Below are positions 18,161 to 28,800 of a stretch of 64,000 nt of DNA, piece after piece. The position numbers and the translations under genes were made by a program. The DNA lies in NCBI GenBank assembly GCA_029248915.1, contig JAQWIK010000079.1, forward strand, positions 1 to 64,000, written 5' to 3'. The stretch comes from Paracoccaceae bacterium. GTDB taxonomy: Bacteria; Pseudomonadota; Alphaproteobacteria; Rhodobacterales; Rhodobacteraceae. How positions within the stretch are numbered: the stretch's first letter is position 1; the number at the start of each line of letters is the position of its first letter. The notes under the pieces were generated by a model. That model worked only from the letters and a program-made list of their open reading frames with translations. It made no database searches and was not told the DNA's origin.

Positions 18161-19033
18161 ATGTCAAATAACAAACGCCTTTCAATTTTAGCAGTAGTTT
18201 TAGCTGCGGTTTTGTGGGGCTCAACTGGAACTTTGCAGGCGCTTCTTCCTGAACATAAGCAACCCTTAGTCATCGGCGCATTGCGGCTTTATTTCGCCGC
18301 AATTTATCTGTTAGTAATATCGGTTATTTTTGGGCAAAAGCTATTTTCTTCGATTTTACGAGCTCCAATTTTGATAGCGGTTTCCGGCCTATTTATGATG
18401 TTATATAACATGTCGTTTTTTGCAGCGGTTTTAAAATCTGGCGTTGGTTTGGGGACAGCAATTACTATTGGTAGCGCACCTATTTGGGCTCTTTTGTTTG
18501 AATTTTTTGTTTTTAAATCAAAACATGGGTTAAATAAGTTAATTGGTGCATCTTTAGCCATTATTGGCATTAGCATATTGATGCTCTCTGTGGATTCTGG
18601 CAGCTGGTCGGGCCAAGGGTTTTTGTTAGCACTATTTTCCGGCCTATCTTATGCATTTTACGCATTGTGTACGTCTAGGCTCGTTAAAAAAATTTCTCAT
18701 CATAATTCAGCAGCATGGACATTTTTACTAGCTGCAATATTTTCCACTCCAGTTTTTATGTTTTATCCATTTGCTTGGGCTTTTTCGAGTGAATCGATTT
18801 ATAATCTTATTTTTTTAGGGACCGTTGCTACAGGCATAGCGTACTCTGCCTATACGTTTGGCCTTAAACATCTAAGCCCTTCATCAGCGGTTACCTTGTC
18901 AATAGCAGAACCTATAACTGCTGTATTTTTGGCGACAATAATTTTGAGAGAGACCCTCTCTATTATTCAATTCGGAGCTGTATTGGTCATAATTTTAGGA
19001 TTTTTTTTGACATCTAAAAGTGAGGCTGATTAA
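18161..19033 (+). CDS. EamA/DMT-family transporter
   Basis: Inner-membrane permease of the drug/metabolite transporter superfamily, 290 residues, with about ten hydrophobic helices arranged as two EamA repeats. The first repeat begins near [19 protein letters not shown], and the second ends with the typical [20 protein letters not shown]. Such proteins usually export amino acids or related metabolites; the cargo is not predictable here. The start ATG lies 87 bp from the divergent BKACE gene. Its stop overlaps that of aroC on the opposite strand in the tetranucleotide TTAA. Confidence 0.88.
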   Translation: MSNNKRLSILAVVLAAVLWGSTGTLQALLPEHKQPLVIGALRLYFAAIYLLVISVIFGQKLFSSILRAPILIAVSGLFMMLYNMSFFAAVLKSGVGLGTAITIGSAPIWALLFEFFVFKSKHGLNKLIGASLAIIGISILMLSVDSGSWSGQGFLLALFSGLSYAFYALCTSRLVKKISHHNSAAWTFLLAAIFSTPVFMFYPFAWAFSSESIYNLIFLGTVATGIAYSAYTFGLKHLSPSSAVTLSIAEPITAVFLATIILRETLSIIQFGAVLVIILGFFLTSKSEAD

Positions 19034-20133
19034 CCTATATTTCCCTTATTCTTGCCAACTTGTCCTCGGTGTAAAAGGTAATGATCAAGAAGGACGCAGG
19101 CCATCATAGCTTCGCCAACTGGAACAGCTCGTATACCGACGCAAGGGTCATGGCGCCCTTTAGTTATTATTTCGGTCTCCTCGCCCTTTTGAGTTATTGT
19201 TTTTTTAGGTGACAAGATGGAAGAGGTTGGTTTAACGGCAAACCTGACAGTAATGTCCTGTCCAGTGGATATTCCGCCTAGTATTCCGCCAGAATGGTTT
19301 GACGCATATCGAGGCTTGTTTTCTTCGTCCAGAAAAATTTCATCAGCATTTTCTGATCCCAAAAGTGAAGCGGCATTCATTCCTTCACCAATCTCAACAC
19401 CTTTTACAGCGTTTATTGACATCATAGCCGCAGCTAAATCAGTATCAATCTTTCCATATATAGGAGCTCCTAAGCCAGCTGGAGCATTTTTAGCAACAAC
19501 CTCGATTATGGCTCCGACAGAATCTTGAGATTTTCTGATTTTCTCAAGATACCCCTTCCATTCTTCAGATGCTTTTGCATCAGGGCACCAGAAAGGATTT
19601 TTGTTAATTTGATCTAAGTCGATTTGAGACCTATCAATTTTTTGCTCACCCATTTGCGTCATGTAACCAAATATTTTGATATCAGGAACTAGATGGTTAA
19701 GCACAAGCCGGGCTACCCCGCCTGCTGCAACTCGGGCAGCAGTTTCTCTAGCGGACGATCTTCCACCACCACGATAATCTCGAATGCCGTATTTCTGCCA
19801 GTAGGTTATATCTGCATGACCAGGCCGAAAAGTTTCAGCTATTTCGCTATAATCTTTTGATCTTTGATCGGTATTTTTAATCATTAATTGAATAGGTGTT
19901 CCTGTTGAAAACCCTTGGAACACTCCAGATAATATTTCAACTTGATCTGGTTCTTTTCTCTGCGTGGTGTATTTGCTTTGACCAGGCTTTCTTTTATCTA
20001 ACCAAGACTGTAATTTAGTTTGGTTAATTTCTATACCAGGAGGACAACCGTCGATAGTTGCGCCAAGACTTGGCCCATGACTTTCGCCCCAGGTCGTAAC
20101 CTTATACATATGTCCAAAAGAGTTTAGGCTCAT
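19030..20133 (-). CDS. aroC: Chorismate synthase
   Basis: Converts 5-enolpyruvylshikimate-3-phosphate to chorismate, the last shared step of aromatic amino acid, folate and quinone synthesis, using reduced FMN. The family signatures are [18 protein letters not shown] near the N terminus, [19 protein letters not shown] in the middle and [18 protein letters not shown] near the C terminus. At 367 residues it has the normal bacterial length. It is monocistronic on the minus strand. The 281-bp gap to thiB holds its promoter and, on the other strand, the TPP riboswitch. Confidence 0.97.
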   Translation of the reverse strand: MSLNSFGHMYKVTTWGESHGPSLGATIDGCPPGIEINQTKLQSWLDKRKPGQSKYTTQRKEPDQVEILSGVFQGFSTGTPIQLMIKNTDQRSKDYSEIAETFRPGHADITYWQKYGIRDYRGGGRSSARETAARVAAGGVARLVLNHLVPDIKIFGYMTQMGEQKIDRSQIDLDQINKNPFWCPDAKASEEWKGYLEKIRKSQDSVGAIIEVVAKNAPAGLGAPIYGKIDTDLAAAMMSINAVKGVEIGEGMNAASLLGSENADEIFLDEENKPRYASNHSGGILGGISTGQDITVRFAVKPTSSILSPKKTITQKGEETEIITKGRHDPCVGIRAVPVGEAMMACVLLDHYLLHRGQVGKNKGNIG

Positions 20134-20246
20134 ATTGATTGCTTTCTATTTAGTCATTTTGATACTGTCTCTTCATGCGCTGGGCAAGTGCTACAAAAAA
20201 GTAAATTTTTTTTCAATTATATAAAATGAAAAAACCTCTGTATTTC

Positions 20247-20274
20247 TTGACCTTATAAAATTTTGTGGTATTCG
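20247..20274 (+). promoter_or_regulatory. Predicted sigma-70-type promoter of the thiBPQ leader
   Basis: TTGACC at 20247-20252 and TATTCG at 20269-20274 are separated by 16 bp. Initiation would fall near 20281, just before the first bases of the TPP aptamer, which is what a riboswitch promoter requires. The -10 match is only moderate. Confidence 0.45.
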
Positions 20275-20282
20275 TGAAATTA

Positions 20283-20409
20283 CCTCGGGGAGCCATAAAT
20301 CGGCTGAGATGCGAAAGCGAACCCGTAGAACCTGAACCGGATAACGCCGGCGGAGGGAAGGAAAAACTTCTTAAAGTTTTAACTTACTCTCCCCGAAAAA
20401 GTGAGGAGA
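20283..20409 (+). promoter_or_regulatory. TPP riboswitch (THI element) with expression platform
   Basis: The aptamer runs from about 20283 to 20363. It carries the invariant CTGAGA (20304-20309), ACCCGT (20321-20326), CCTGAACCGGATAACGCCGG (20331-20350) and GGAGGGAAGG (20352-20361) blocks that bind thiamine pyrophosphate. Downstream, CTCCCCGA at 20389-20396 is exactly complementary to TCGGGGAG at 20285-20292 in the aptamer's 5' strand. TCTCC at 20388-20392 is also complementary to GGAGA at 20405-20409, the thiB ribosome site. TPP binding could therefore free the CU-rich strand to mask the Shine-Dalgarno, turning translation off. The aptamer is certain; the switching path is inferred. Confidence 0.93.
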
Positions 20410-20414
20410 TTTAA

Positions 20415-21392
20415 ATGAGGTTTTTGACATTTTTGACGGGTATTTTTTTGGCAACATTTGCTTATGCTAACAAACCAGTATTAACAGTTTATGCGCCAGA
20501 CTATTTCGTTTCAGAATGGGGCCCTGGCCCCTCTATAGAAAAAGAATTTGAAAAAATTTGTGAATGCGATCTTAAGTTTTCGGCAGGGGATTTGGTGCCT
20601 CGGTTGATTTTAGAAGGATCCAGTACAGATGCTGACATTGTTATAGGTTTGAATACAGATGTAACAAAAAAAGCACGAGAAACGGGTTTATTTGTGCCGC
20701 ACGAGCAAAGCAATGATACTTTGTTTCTACCAATCCAGTGGACTGATAGTACATTTTTACCATTTAACTGGTCATATGTGTCATTCGTATATGACGAAAC
20801 AAAGGTTTCTCAGCCACCAAAGAGCTTCGAAGACTTAGTAAAGATGAATGGGGCAAAAATAGTTATACAGGACCCTCGAAGTTCAATATCTGGTTTGGCT
20901 TTGATATTATGGGTAAAAGAAGTTTATGGCGATAAAGCAAAAGAATATTGGTCAAGATTGGCGCCTAATATTTTAACAGTTACAAAGGGCTGGTCGGAAG
21001 CCTATGGGCTTTTTACATCAGGTGAAGCTGAAATAGTGCTATCTTTCAATACCTCACCAGCTTACCACATTGCTGCGGAAGATGACCAAACAAAAAAAGC
21101 GGCTATATTTGATGAAGGCCACTATGCCTATTTTGAACTGGTTGGAAAATTACGTAACTCTGATCAACCTGAGTTAGCGAGCAAATTTATGAGATTTGTT
21201 TTGTCCAATGAGTTTCAGGATCTAATTCCATTTACAAATTGGTCTTATCCCGCGGCTCAAGATAGATCAAATTGGCCGGAAGTGTTTGCCCAACTTCCTT
21301 ATCCAGAAAAGGCATATTTTTTAAATGAAGCTAAGGCTGACCAGATGCGCAAAAAGGCTATAGAAGAATGGCGCACCGCACTGTCACAGTAA
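20415..21392 (+). CDS. thiB: Thiamine ABC transporter, periplasmic binding protein
   Basis: Periplasmic receptor for thiamine and its phosphates. Residues 1-18 form a signal peptide ending in AYA. The mature part has LTVYAPDYFVSEWGPGPSIEKEF, typical of ThiB, and the ligand-pocket region around TKGWSEAYGLFTSGEAE. The 325-residue length is normal. GAGGAG at 20403-20408 is a strong ribosome site that the upstream TPP riboswitch can probably mask. The gene overlaps thiP by 25 bp. No thiamine biosynthesis gene is in the window, so the operon looks like an uptake route repressed when TPP is plentiful. Confidence 0.95.
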   Translation: MRFLTFLTGIFLATFAYANKPVLTVYAPDYFVSEWGPGPSIEKEFEKICECDLKFSAGDLVPRLILEGSSTDADIVIGLNTDVTKKARETGLFVPHEQSNDTLFLPIQWTDSTFLPFNWSYVSFVYDETKVSQPPKSFEDLVKMNGAKIVIQDPRSSISGLALILWVKEVYGDKAKEYWSRLAPNILTVTKGWSEAYGLFTSGEAEIVLSFNTSPAYHIAAEDDQTKKAAIFDEGHYAYFELVGKLRNSDQPELASKFMRFVLSNEFQDLIPFTNWSYPAAQDRSNWPEVFAQLPYPEKAYFLNEAKADQMRKKAIEEWRTALSQ

Positions 21393-22870
21393 TAAGCTGT
21401 TTGTTTTTGGTGGGCCTATTATTAGGTCCACTAATGTTCCTGATACATTTCAGTGGTTTATCAATGAGTTTAACTAGCTCTGATATGGCTGCTATCGAGT
21501 TTACATTTATTCAGGCTGCTTACTCAGCAACTCTATCTACTGTATTAGCCATACCAGTTGCTAAAGCCCTTCAAAGGCAAAAGTTTTGGGGAAAACAATT
21601 TGTAGTATTATTCTTAGGCGCACCTTTTATTCTACCGGTAATTGTAGCTGTTTTGGGTTTGATTTTAGTTTTTGGCAACAATGGTTTGATAAATAATTTT
21701 CTAGGCTTTTTCGGTTTTGACCCCTTAAAGATTTATGGCTTTTGGGGTGTAATACTGGCGCATGTATTTTTCAATCTTCCATTAGCAATTAGAATTATAC
21801 TCCAGGGTTTGAATGATGTTCCTGGTGAAAAATACAGGCTAATACTATCTTTAAAGTTATCTTTTACTCAAAAATTCTTTGTCTTAGATTGGCCTGTATT
21901 GAAAAAAGTTTGCCCAAGTATTTGGGCAGTCATATTTGCAATTTGTCTTTCTAGTTTTGCTGTAGCCTTGACTTTGGGTGGGGGCCCAAAAGCCACAACA
22001 GTCGAATTAGCTATATACCAGTCATTTTTTTATGACTTAGACTTTGCGAAAGCAGCCCAATTAGCTCTAGTTCAAGTCTTTTTAGTTTTTAGTGTTGTTG
22101 TAGCTAGTCAATTTATAATCAGACCAGAAACTGTTTTGGGTCTTAATATTAAAACATCAAATTATAGTCATTCCAGCTTTGAAAAAGCCCTAGATTTTCT
22201 AATTATAATTGTAACCTTATTTTTCATACTAACTCCTATATTGGCGATTTTTTTATTTGGTTTTGCGGGTATTTTTTCTTTACCAACAGCTGTTTTCAAA
22301 GCAGCAAGCTTATCAGTGCAAATAGCTATATTGTCGTCTCTTATGTCTGTATTTTTTGGCTTGTGTTTAACTACAAAAATAGGAGAAGTAGTTGGCTCTC
22401 TTGGTATTGCAGTCTCACCAATAGTAATGGGCGCGGGTACATTTTTAATGCTTAAAAACTTTGGAAACCCGTATCTGTTAGCCATCCCTGTAACTGCTAT
22501 TGTAAATGCACTGATATCACTGCCCTTTGTAATAAGAATATTAAAACCGCCCGCAGAAGAAATAAGAATAGAGTTTAATAACTTGTCACGTGCGATAGGT
22601 TTGACTGGTATTTATTGGATTTGGTGGGTGTATCTTCCCATGCTTAAGAGGCCAATTGGGTTTTCACTAGGCTTGGCTGCGGCGCTGTCTATGGGTGACT
22701 TAGGAGTAATAGTGTTGTTTGGTTCGGGCGAAATAGCTACTTTACCATTGAAAATATATCAACTTATGGGAGCTTACAGATTGGATGAAGCTTTGGCTTC
22801 TGCTTTACTTTTATCGCTGTTGGCATTTGGTAGCTTTGCTGTTTTTGACAGAATTGGCCGTTTTCTATGA
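21368..22870 (+). CDS. thiP: Thiamine ABC transporter, permease
   Basis: Two-domain inner-membrane permease, 500 residues, with about twelve hydrophobic helices. Each half has an EAA-like loop: the first near GLNDVPGEKYRLILSLKLS, the second near FNNLSRAIGLTGIYWIW. This fused architecture is typical of ThiP in the iron/thiamine importer class. Translation begins inside the thiB 3' end, and its stop overlaps the thiQ start by 4 bp, so the three subunits are translationally linked. Regulation comes from the riboswitch ahead of thiB. Confidence 0.94.
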   Translation: MAHRTVTVISCLFLVGLLLGPLMFLIHFSGLSMSLTSSDMAAIEFTFIQAAYSATLSTVLAIPVAKALQRQKFWGKQFVVLFLGAPFILPVIVAVLGLILVFGNNGLINNFLGFFGFDPLKIYGFWGVILAHVFFNLPLAIRIILQGLNDVPGEKYRLILSLKLSFTQKFFVLDWPVLKKVCPSIWAVIFAICLSSFAVALTLGGGPKATTVELAIYQSFFYDLDFAKAAQLALVQVFLVFSVVVASQFIIRPETVLGLNIKTSNYSHSSFEKALDFLIIIVTLFFILTPILAIFLFGFAGIFSLPTAVFKAASLSVQIAILSSLMSVFFGLCLTTKIGEVVGSLGIAVSPIVMGAGTFLMLKNFGNPYLLAIPVTAIVNALISLPFVIRILKPPAEEIRIEFNNLSRAIGLTGIYWIWWVYLPMLKRPIGFSLGLAAALSMGDLGVIVLFGSGEIATLPLKIYQLMGAYRLDEALASALLLSLLAFGSFAVFDRIGRFL

Positions 22871-23550
22871 TTAGGTTTGATGACGTCATTATAAAAATTG
22901 GTGATTTTCAGCTAAATGCGAATATGACAATACCAAAAGGTTTTATTGCAGTGATCGGGCAATCAGGCGCGGGAAAATCAACGCTGCTTTCATCACTAAG
23001 CGGACATCAAGACATAGATTCTGGAAAAATTCTTATAAATGATACTCGGATAGACCAGCTGCCTCCAAATCAACGTCCATGTTCTGTGATCTTTCAAGAA
23101 TTCAATTTGTTTCCCCATCTTTCTATAGCTCAAAATTTGAATTTAGTTTGCGGCAATCATTTTTTTGTTTCAGAGGGTGCTAGGAAAAAAATCCAAGAAG
23201 TTTTAGAAAAAGTAGGTATAGGAGAATTAATTGATAGGTTGCCTTCTCAAATGTCTGGTGGACAGCAAAGCCGAGCAGCGTTAGCTCGTGTGCTGTTACA
23301 AAAGAACCCAATTTTGTTGCTTGATGAGCCATTTTCTGCACTTGGACCCAATCAGAAATCAGAATTGATTGAGCTGGTTTACAGTTTAACAAAAGATCAA
23401 GGGGTTACAGTATTACTAATTACTCATGACCCGAAAGATGCTGAGCAAGTTGCAGACCATTGCATTGTAGTCAAAGATAAAGAAGCGTTAGGTCCATTTG
23501 AAACATTAGAAGCATTACGTGAAGATGGGCCATTAACGGGTTACTTATAA
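22867..23550 (+). CDS. thiQ: Thiamine ABC transporter, ATP-binding protein
   Basis: ATPase subunit energising ThiBP. Walker A is GQSGAGKST at 31-39, followed by the Q loop FQEFNLFPHLS, the ABC signature MSGGQQSR, Walker B ILLLDEPFSALGP and the switch histidine in LLITHDPKDA. At 227 residues it is a minimal ABC domain, as ThiQ proteins are. It is the last gene of the operon. Only three bases separate its stop from the stop of the convergent hslU, and I see no hairpin terminator between them. Confidence 0.95.
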   Translation: MIRFDDVIIKIGDFQLNANMTIPKGFIAVIGQSGAGKSTLLSSLSGHQDIDSGKILINDTRIDQLPPNQRPCSVIFQEFNLFPHLSIAQNLNLVCGNHFFVSEGARKKIQEVLEKVGIGELIDRLPSQMSGGQQSRAALARVLLQKNPILLLDEPFSALGPNQKSELIELVYSLTKDQGVTVLLITHDPKDAEQVADHCIVVKDKEALGPFETLEALREDGPLTGYL

Positions 23551-23553
23551 AAC

Positions 23554-24861
23554 TCAAAGAACATATCTACTCAGATCTGCGCTTTTACTCAACTCTCCAA
23601 CATGTTTTTCAACAAAGGCGATGTCAACTTTTACCTTTGAACCTGATTTGTCTGGAGCAGAAAATGAAAGCTCTTCGAACACTCGTTCCAGAACAGTATA
23701 TAGTCTGCGCGCACCAATGTTTTCTACCGAATGATTAACCTCAGCAGCAATTTTTGCCAAAGCTTGGATGCCATCGTCCGTGAAAGAAACCTCCACGCCT
23801 TCTGTGCCCATAAGTGCTGAATATTGACGCGTTAAAGCGTTGTCCGTTTCAGTCAAAATTCTTATAAAGTCATCTTCTGTTAGAGCCCTCAACTCCACAC
23901 GAATTGGAAGGCGCCCCTGTAACTCTGGCAATAAATCAGATGGTTTGGAAACATGAAATGCTCCTGATGCTATGAAAAGGATATGGTCAGTCTTTATTGG
24001 TCCATGCTTTGTGCTGACTATTGTTCCCTCAATAAGTGGAAGAAGGTCACGCTGGACGCCTTCGCGACTTACGTCGGCACCTCTTGCATCGCTTCGGGCA
24101 CAAACTTTGTCTATTTCATCTAAAAATACGATACCATTTTCTTGAACAGTTTCCAGCGCTGTTCGAGTGATAACTTCGTCATCCAATATTTTATCAGCCT
24201 CTTCGCTTAACAAAATATCGTGGCTTTCTGAAACAGTCATTTTACGTCGCGTTTTACGACCACCCATAGCTTTTCCAAATATATCGCCCAGGTTCATCAT
24301 TCCCATCTGTGATCCTGGCTGTCCCGGAATATCAAGCATAGACATCGGGTTGGAATTATCGGTTACATCTAACTCTATCTCGGTCTCATCAAGCTCACCA
24401 TTTAGTAGTTTTTTGCGAAACATGTTACGTGTAGAGTCCCTAGCGTCGGTTCCTGCTATAGCATCTAAGACACGGTCTTCTGCAGCTTTTTGAGCTTTAG
24501 CTTTTACGTCTTCCCTCATATATTCTCTGGTATCATTAATTGCAGAATCCACTAAATCTCGAATAATCTGTTCCACATCTCTGCCTACGTAGCCTACTTC
24601 AGTGAATTTCGTTGCCTCAACTTTTATAAACGGAGCTCGCGCTAGCTTTGCTAGACGTCTACTTATTTCCGTCTTTCCCACACCGGTAGGCCCAATCATT
24701 AGAATGTTTTTTGGATAGACTTCATCACGCAAGTCGTTAGATAATTGTCTTCTTCTCCAACGTGATCTTAAGGCAACGGCCACAGCGCGCTTTGCATCAT
24801 TTTGGCCAATAATAAACCTGTCTAGCTCGGAAACGATTTCACGTGGTGTAAGGTCTGTCAT
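23554..24861 (-). CDS. hslU: ATP-dependent protease ATPase subunit HslU
   Basis: AAA+ unfoldase that feeds proteins to the HslV peptidase. [19 protein letters not shown] is the conserved N terminus. Walker [10 protein letters not shown] lies at 57-65; FLDEIDKVC is Walker B; the inserted I domain spans roughly residues 105-230; the protein ends in the HslV-docking ...LSRYVL. I place the start at ATG 24861 because AGAGG lies six bases upstream and homologues begin MTDLTPRE. An in-frame ATG at 24876 would add five residues. The order trxA-hslV-hslU suggests one transcript. Confidence 0.96.
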   Translation of the reverse strand: MTDLTPREIVSELDRFIIGQNDAKRAVAVALRSRWRRRQLSNDLRDEVYPKNILMIGPTGVGKTEISRRLAKLARAPFIKVEATKFTEVGYVGRDVEQIIRDLVDSAINDTREYMREDVKAKAQKAAEDRVLDAIAGTDARDSTRNMFRKKLLNGELDETEIELDVTDNSNPMSMLDIPGQPGSQMGMMNLGDIFGKAMGGRKTRRKMTVSESHDILLSEEADKILDDEVITRTALETVQENGIVFLDEIDKVCARSDARGADVSREGVQRDLLPLIEGTIVSTKHGPIKTDHILFIASGAFHVSKPSDLLPELQGRLPIRVELRALTEDDFIRILTETDNALTRQYSALMGTEGVEVSFTDDGIQALAKIAAEVNHSVENIGARRLYTVLERVFEELSFSAPDKSGSKVKVDIAFVEKHVGELSKSADLSRYVL

Positions 24862-24926
24862 TTGTTCCTCTAGCATAGTTATTTTTTGTAATTTAAGGAG
24901 GTTAATATATTCTTAATTAACTATCT

Positions 24927-25478
24927 TCAAAGAGTTTCTATAGTTAAATTTCCGTTTGTGTATACACAAATGTCGGCTGCTATGGCCATAGCTTCGCGAG
25001 CAACAGCTTCAGCAGATTTTTTAGTATTCATCATTCCCCTGGCGGCTGCTAAAGCGTAATTACCGCCTGATCCGATAGCAGCAACATTGTGTTCTGGCTC
25101 TAAAACGTCCCCAGCACCAGTAATTACCAATAAACTGTCACCATCAGTGACGATAAGCATTGCTTCTAATTTTTGCAAATACTTGTCAGTTCTCCAATCT
25201 TTTGCAAGTTCAACCGATGCTCTTGCAAGCTGGCCGGGTAGCGCTTCTAGTTTAGCTTCTAAGCGTTCTAAAAGAGTGAAGGCGTCTGCGGTTGATCCAG
25301 CAAACCCACATATTACATCAAACCCACCGGGCGATAGTTTGCGAACCTTTTTAGCGGTTCCCTTTATAACGGTTTGACCTAGGCTGACTTGTCCATCACC
25401 AGCAATAACGACCTTACCCTCTTTTTTTACGCCAATAATTGTAGTTCCATGCCAGTTAGGGAAATCGCTTGTTGACAT
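24927..25478 (-). CDS. hslV: ATP-dependent protease peptidase subunit HslV
   Basis: Threonine peptidase of the bacterial proteasome-like HslUV complex. After processing, the N-terminal nucleophile would be Thr12 in [24 protein letters not shown] and [14 protein letters not shown] are family signatures. The 183-residue length is typical of alphaproteobacterial HslV with its longer propeptide. It lies 65 bp ahead of hslU and 29 bp after trxA on the same strand. Its order with hslU matches the usual hslVU arrangement. Confidence 0.96.
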   Translation of the reverse strand: MSTSDFPNWHGTTIIGVKKEGKVVIAGDGQVSLGQTVIKGTAKKVRKLSPGGFDVICGFAGSTADAFTLLERLEAKLEALPGQLARASVELAKDWRTDKYLQKLEAMLIVTDGDSLLVITGAGDVLEPEHNVAAIGSGGNYALAAARGMMNTKKSAEAVAREAMAIAADICVYTNGNLTIETL

Positions 25479-25507
25479 AGCCTGTCCTTAAAATAAAAAT
25501 TGAGTTG

Positions 25508-25828
25508 CTAGATGCTATCATCTATCCAGCTTTGAAGTGCTGCTTTCGGAGCGGCGCCGGCCCTATTAGAAACAACCTCGCCATCTTTAAAAATAAATAA
25601 AGCAGGAATTCCCCTTACACCCATCGATGCTGCTGCGTTAGGGTTGGTGTCGACATCGACCTTCGCAATTTTTACTTTACCTTCGTATTCTGCGGATAAC
25701 TCTTCTAGCGCTGGTCCGATTTGTTTACATGGACCACACCACTCAGCCCAAAAATCTACAACAACTGGTATTGTTGAATTGCGAACTTCTGCGTCAAATG
25801 TATCGTCTGTTACTGCTACTGTACTCAT
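25508..25828 (-). CDS. trxA: Thioredoxin TrxA
   Basis: Cytosolic disulfide reductase. The active site is WCGPC with C31 and C34, inside [19 protein letters not shown], and the cis-proline loop reads RGIPALFIF. The 106 residues form a complete single thioredoxin domain with no signal peptide. It follows addA after 59 bp, a gene order (addB-addA-trxA) widely conserved in alphaproteobacteria. A purine-rich AGGAG site precedes the ATG. Confidence 0.96.
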   Translation of the reverse strand: MSTVAVTDDTFDAEVRNSTIPVVVDFWAEWCGPCKQIGPALEELSAEYEGKVKIAKVDVDTNPNAAASMGVRGIPALFIFKDGEVVSNRAGAAPKAALQSWIDDSI

Positions 25829-25887
25829 TTTATTAACTCCTGGTGAAACTTAATTTAAAGTAGGAAGTGCAAAGCAAAACGTCAAGA

Positions 25888-28800
25888 TCAGGAACTGTCT
25901 AGATTGCTATAATCTAAATAATCATTTTTTAGGAAGTCTAATTTTCTGATTGCAGTCCATAGAATGAAACAGTTTATTTCTCTACCTGGAAATATTTCTG
26001 AAATAGCTAGTCTGTATGCCGCCATCTGCCTTAAAATCCCATGAGGGATATTATTTACAGTTTTTGGAACGGAAGAATTGGTTTTAAAATCTATAATTTG
26101 AATACTACTATCTCCAACAATAAGGCGATCGATTATCCCATAGATTTTTTGATTTTTTGAGTTAGGCAGTTGTGCTGAGAAAGGTACCTCACTGAGTACA
26201 TTTTTTTCGAATATATACGAAAACCTGGAGTCAGTTAAAACTGATAGAGCCTCGTCAACAGCGGTTTGAACATTTGGAGAGCTGTCAAATAGTTTATTAG
26301 ATTTGAGTATAGGTAAAGAGTGTTTAGGCCAATCTTGAGAAGAATATTTTGGAAGTAACTCAAGTAATTTGTGTACACGTGAACCGTGAAGAGCAGCTTC
26401 TTCTTCAGTTAATCCGTTTCCTTTTGATAATGTTTTTGAGCCCCCCATATCTGATGGAATAAGATATTTTGGTTTTACTTTGTTCTTAAAATTGGTTTGT
26501 TTTATCCAAGCAGGTAATTTGTTTTTGCGTTTTAATGGCTTAGATTCTGTTTCCTCTATTTTAAGTGTCCAGTCTCCCTCTTCCAGCCTCAGGCCTTTTC
26601 CAGTGGGAAACTCTTGTTTTCTTGCATTGGAGGTTTGCAAACAATTTTCTATTTTTGTATACCAACATTTATCGTCGAGCTCACCAGCGGACATAGCAAT
26701 GAACCAAGTCTCTGCTCTTGTGATTGCTACATAGAGTAGTCGGTTTCTCTCGGCTTCTAGTCCTTGGATTTTTTTTGATTTAATGATCTCTTGTTGATCG
26801 TGAGTTTCGCCTCTTTTGCTATTCCAGACAGCAATTCCTTTCCCTGATAGGATTTTATCGCGCACCTCAACTTTTCTTTTTTGGGTTTCTGGTAGTATAA
26901 CAATTGGGGATTCAAGACCTTTGGCGCCATGTATAGTCATTACACGTATCTGACTTTTTTGATTGCCCAACTGCCTTTTTATTTCAAAACCAGAAGTTAA
27001 AACCCAGGACAAGAAGCCTGTAAGGCTGGGCGTTTCTTGTTTTTCGTAATCAATTGATAAGGAAAGAAAAGCATCTATGGCGTCTTCTGATTCTTCTCCT
27101 AAGCGTGAGATAAGATTGGCCCGCCCTTCGTATTGATTTAGTACTTTTTCAAGAAGTTCATACGGTCTTAGATAATCAATACTAGACATTAGATTATTTA
27201 AAACCGAATACTCATGTGTAAACACATCAGACTTCTTTTTAAGCTCCTCCCATAAATTTCTATCTTCTCGATCATGCGCTAAGTCAAAAAGTTCTTCTTC
27301 ACTCCAGTCAAATAAAGGTGATTTTAATATTGTCGCCAACGATAAGTCGTCCTGTGGCGAAGATAAGAATGATAGCAAAGCTATAAGATCTTTAACCGCA
27401 ATCTCGTCCATAAGCTTTAAGCGGTCAGCTCCTAAAATAGGAAGGCCTTTTTTTTTGCATGCTTTGATTATTTCATGAAATAAAACTGATCGGCGCTGGA
27501 CCAGTATTAAAAAGTCACCAGCTCTAATGTTGCGCATAACGTAATCATTCCCAGTTCTTTCTGGAATTAAGCTTTTAGAAGATATTAAGTTATGAATTTG
27601 GTCCGCTATTAAGCCTGCTAACCTTATTCTTTCATCTTCTTTCCCTGGCATATCTACAGGAGTTTGCCACTCCGTATCTTTTGGCTGCTCAGCTTTGCTT
27701 ATAGCTGGCCAAAGATCAACTCTACCCGGCAGTTTAGAATAAAAAGAAATATGCTCTTCTGAGCGTTCTTTTTTACGGGGCTGTTTTTCTTTTGGGTTAT
27801 GTAAAATGCTGTCAACAAACTGTAGAATTGTAGGAGATGATCTAAAAGAATATTGCAAGCTTAATTCTTTTAGTGGCTTACCGGCTTCTTTGAATCGCTT
27901 TGTGAACTCTTTTTGTATTCGGTTAAGCTCGGAAGTATCCGCGCCCTGAAAAGAGTAAATTGATTGTTTTTTGTCACCAACAACAAATAGCGTCCTATTT
28001 GTTTTATCACGCGAACCCTCTCCTGCATAAAACTCTTGTGATAATTTTTCTATAATTTGCCATTGTGTAGGGCTTGTATCTTGTGCCTCATCAATGAGAA
28101 TATGATCGATACCTCCATCTAATCGATATAAAACCCAAGCTGCTATTGACGGGTTTATTAATAGATCCTTGGCTTTTAAAATAAGGTCATCAAAATCTAA
28201 CCAACCACGTAGCAATTTTTCATTCATATAATGTTTGAGAAAAACTCTTGAGAAATCGTAAAGAGCACATGTTTTTTCTGATGTCTCATATGAAATTCTT
28301 ATTCTTCGAAAGGACTCTACCTTTTCTGCTAATTTGTTAAGCTGCTCCATACGAGAGGTTGAGAATTCGCTTTGTACAGATTTAGAGGCAAAGTTATTTA
28401 TTTTAGCGCTGTATTCAGGTTTTTTCGTAGAACTGCTTTTATACAGTAAAATATCCTCTAAAGTCGTAACAAAATATAAATTGATAGACTTTATATTTGA
28501 AATTTTTCCAGCAGCAGTTTGATCTCGAATGCCGCCGTTTTTCAAACTTTCTTTTAAAACTTCCACAAGCTTTAGGTCATTCCTACCAAAGTGATTATTT
28601 AGGCATTTTTCAAAAGATTCATCACTTTTTAAACCAAACTCTAAATAGATATCAGAATGACTTTTAAACTCAGATAAAACAGCACGATTTTTTAAGATAT
28701 CTGTTAGCAGGTCTGTTAGGTTAATATCACTTAAGAATTTTGAAATGTTAGCCAAAGTTATTGAATCTAGCTGATCGGCTGATATTTTTTCTAAAATCTC

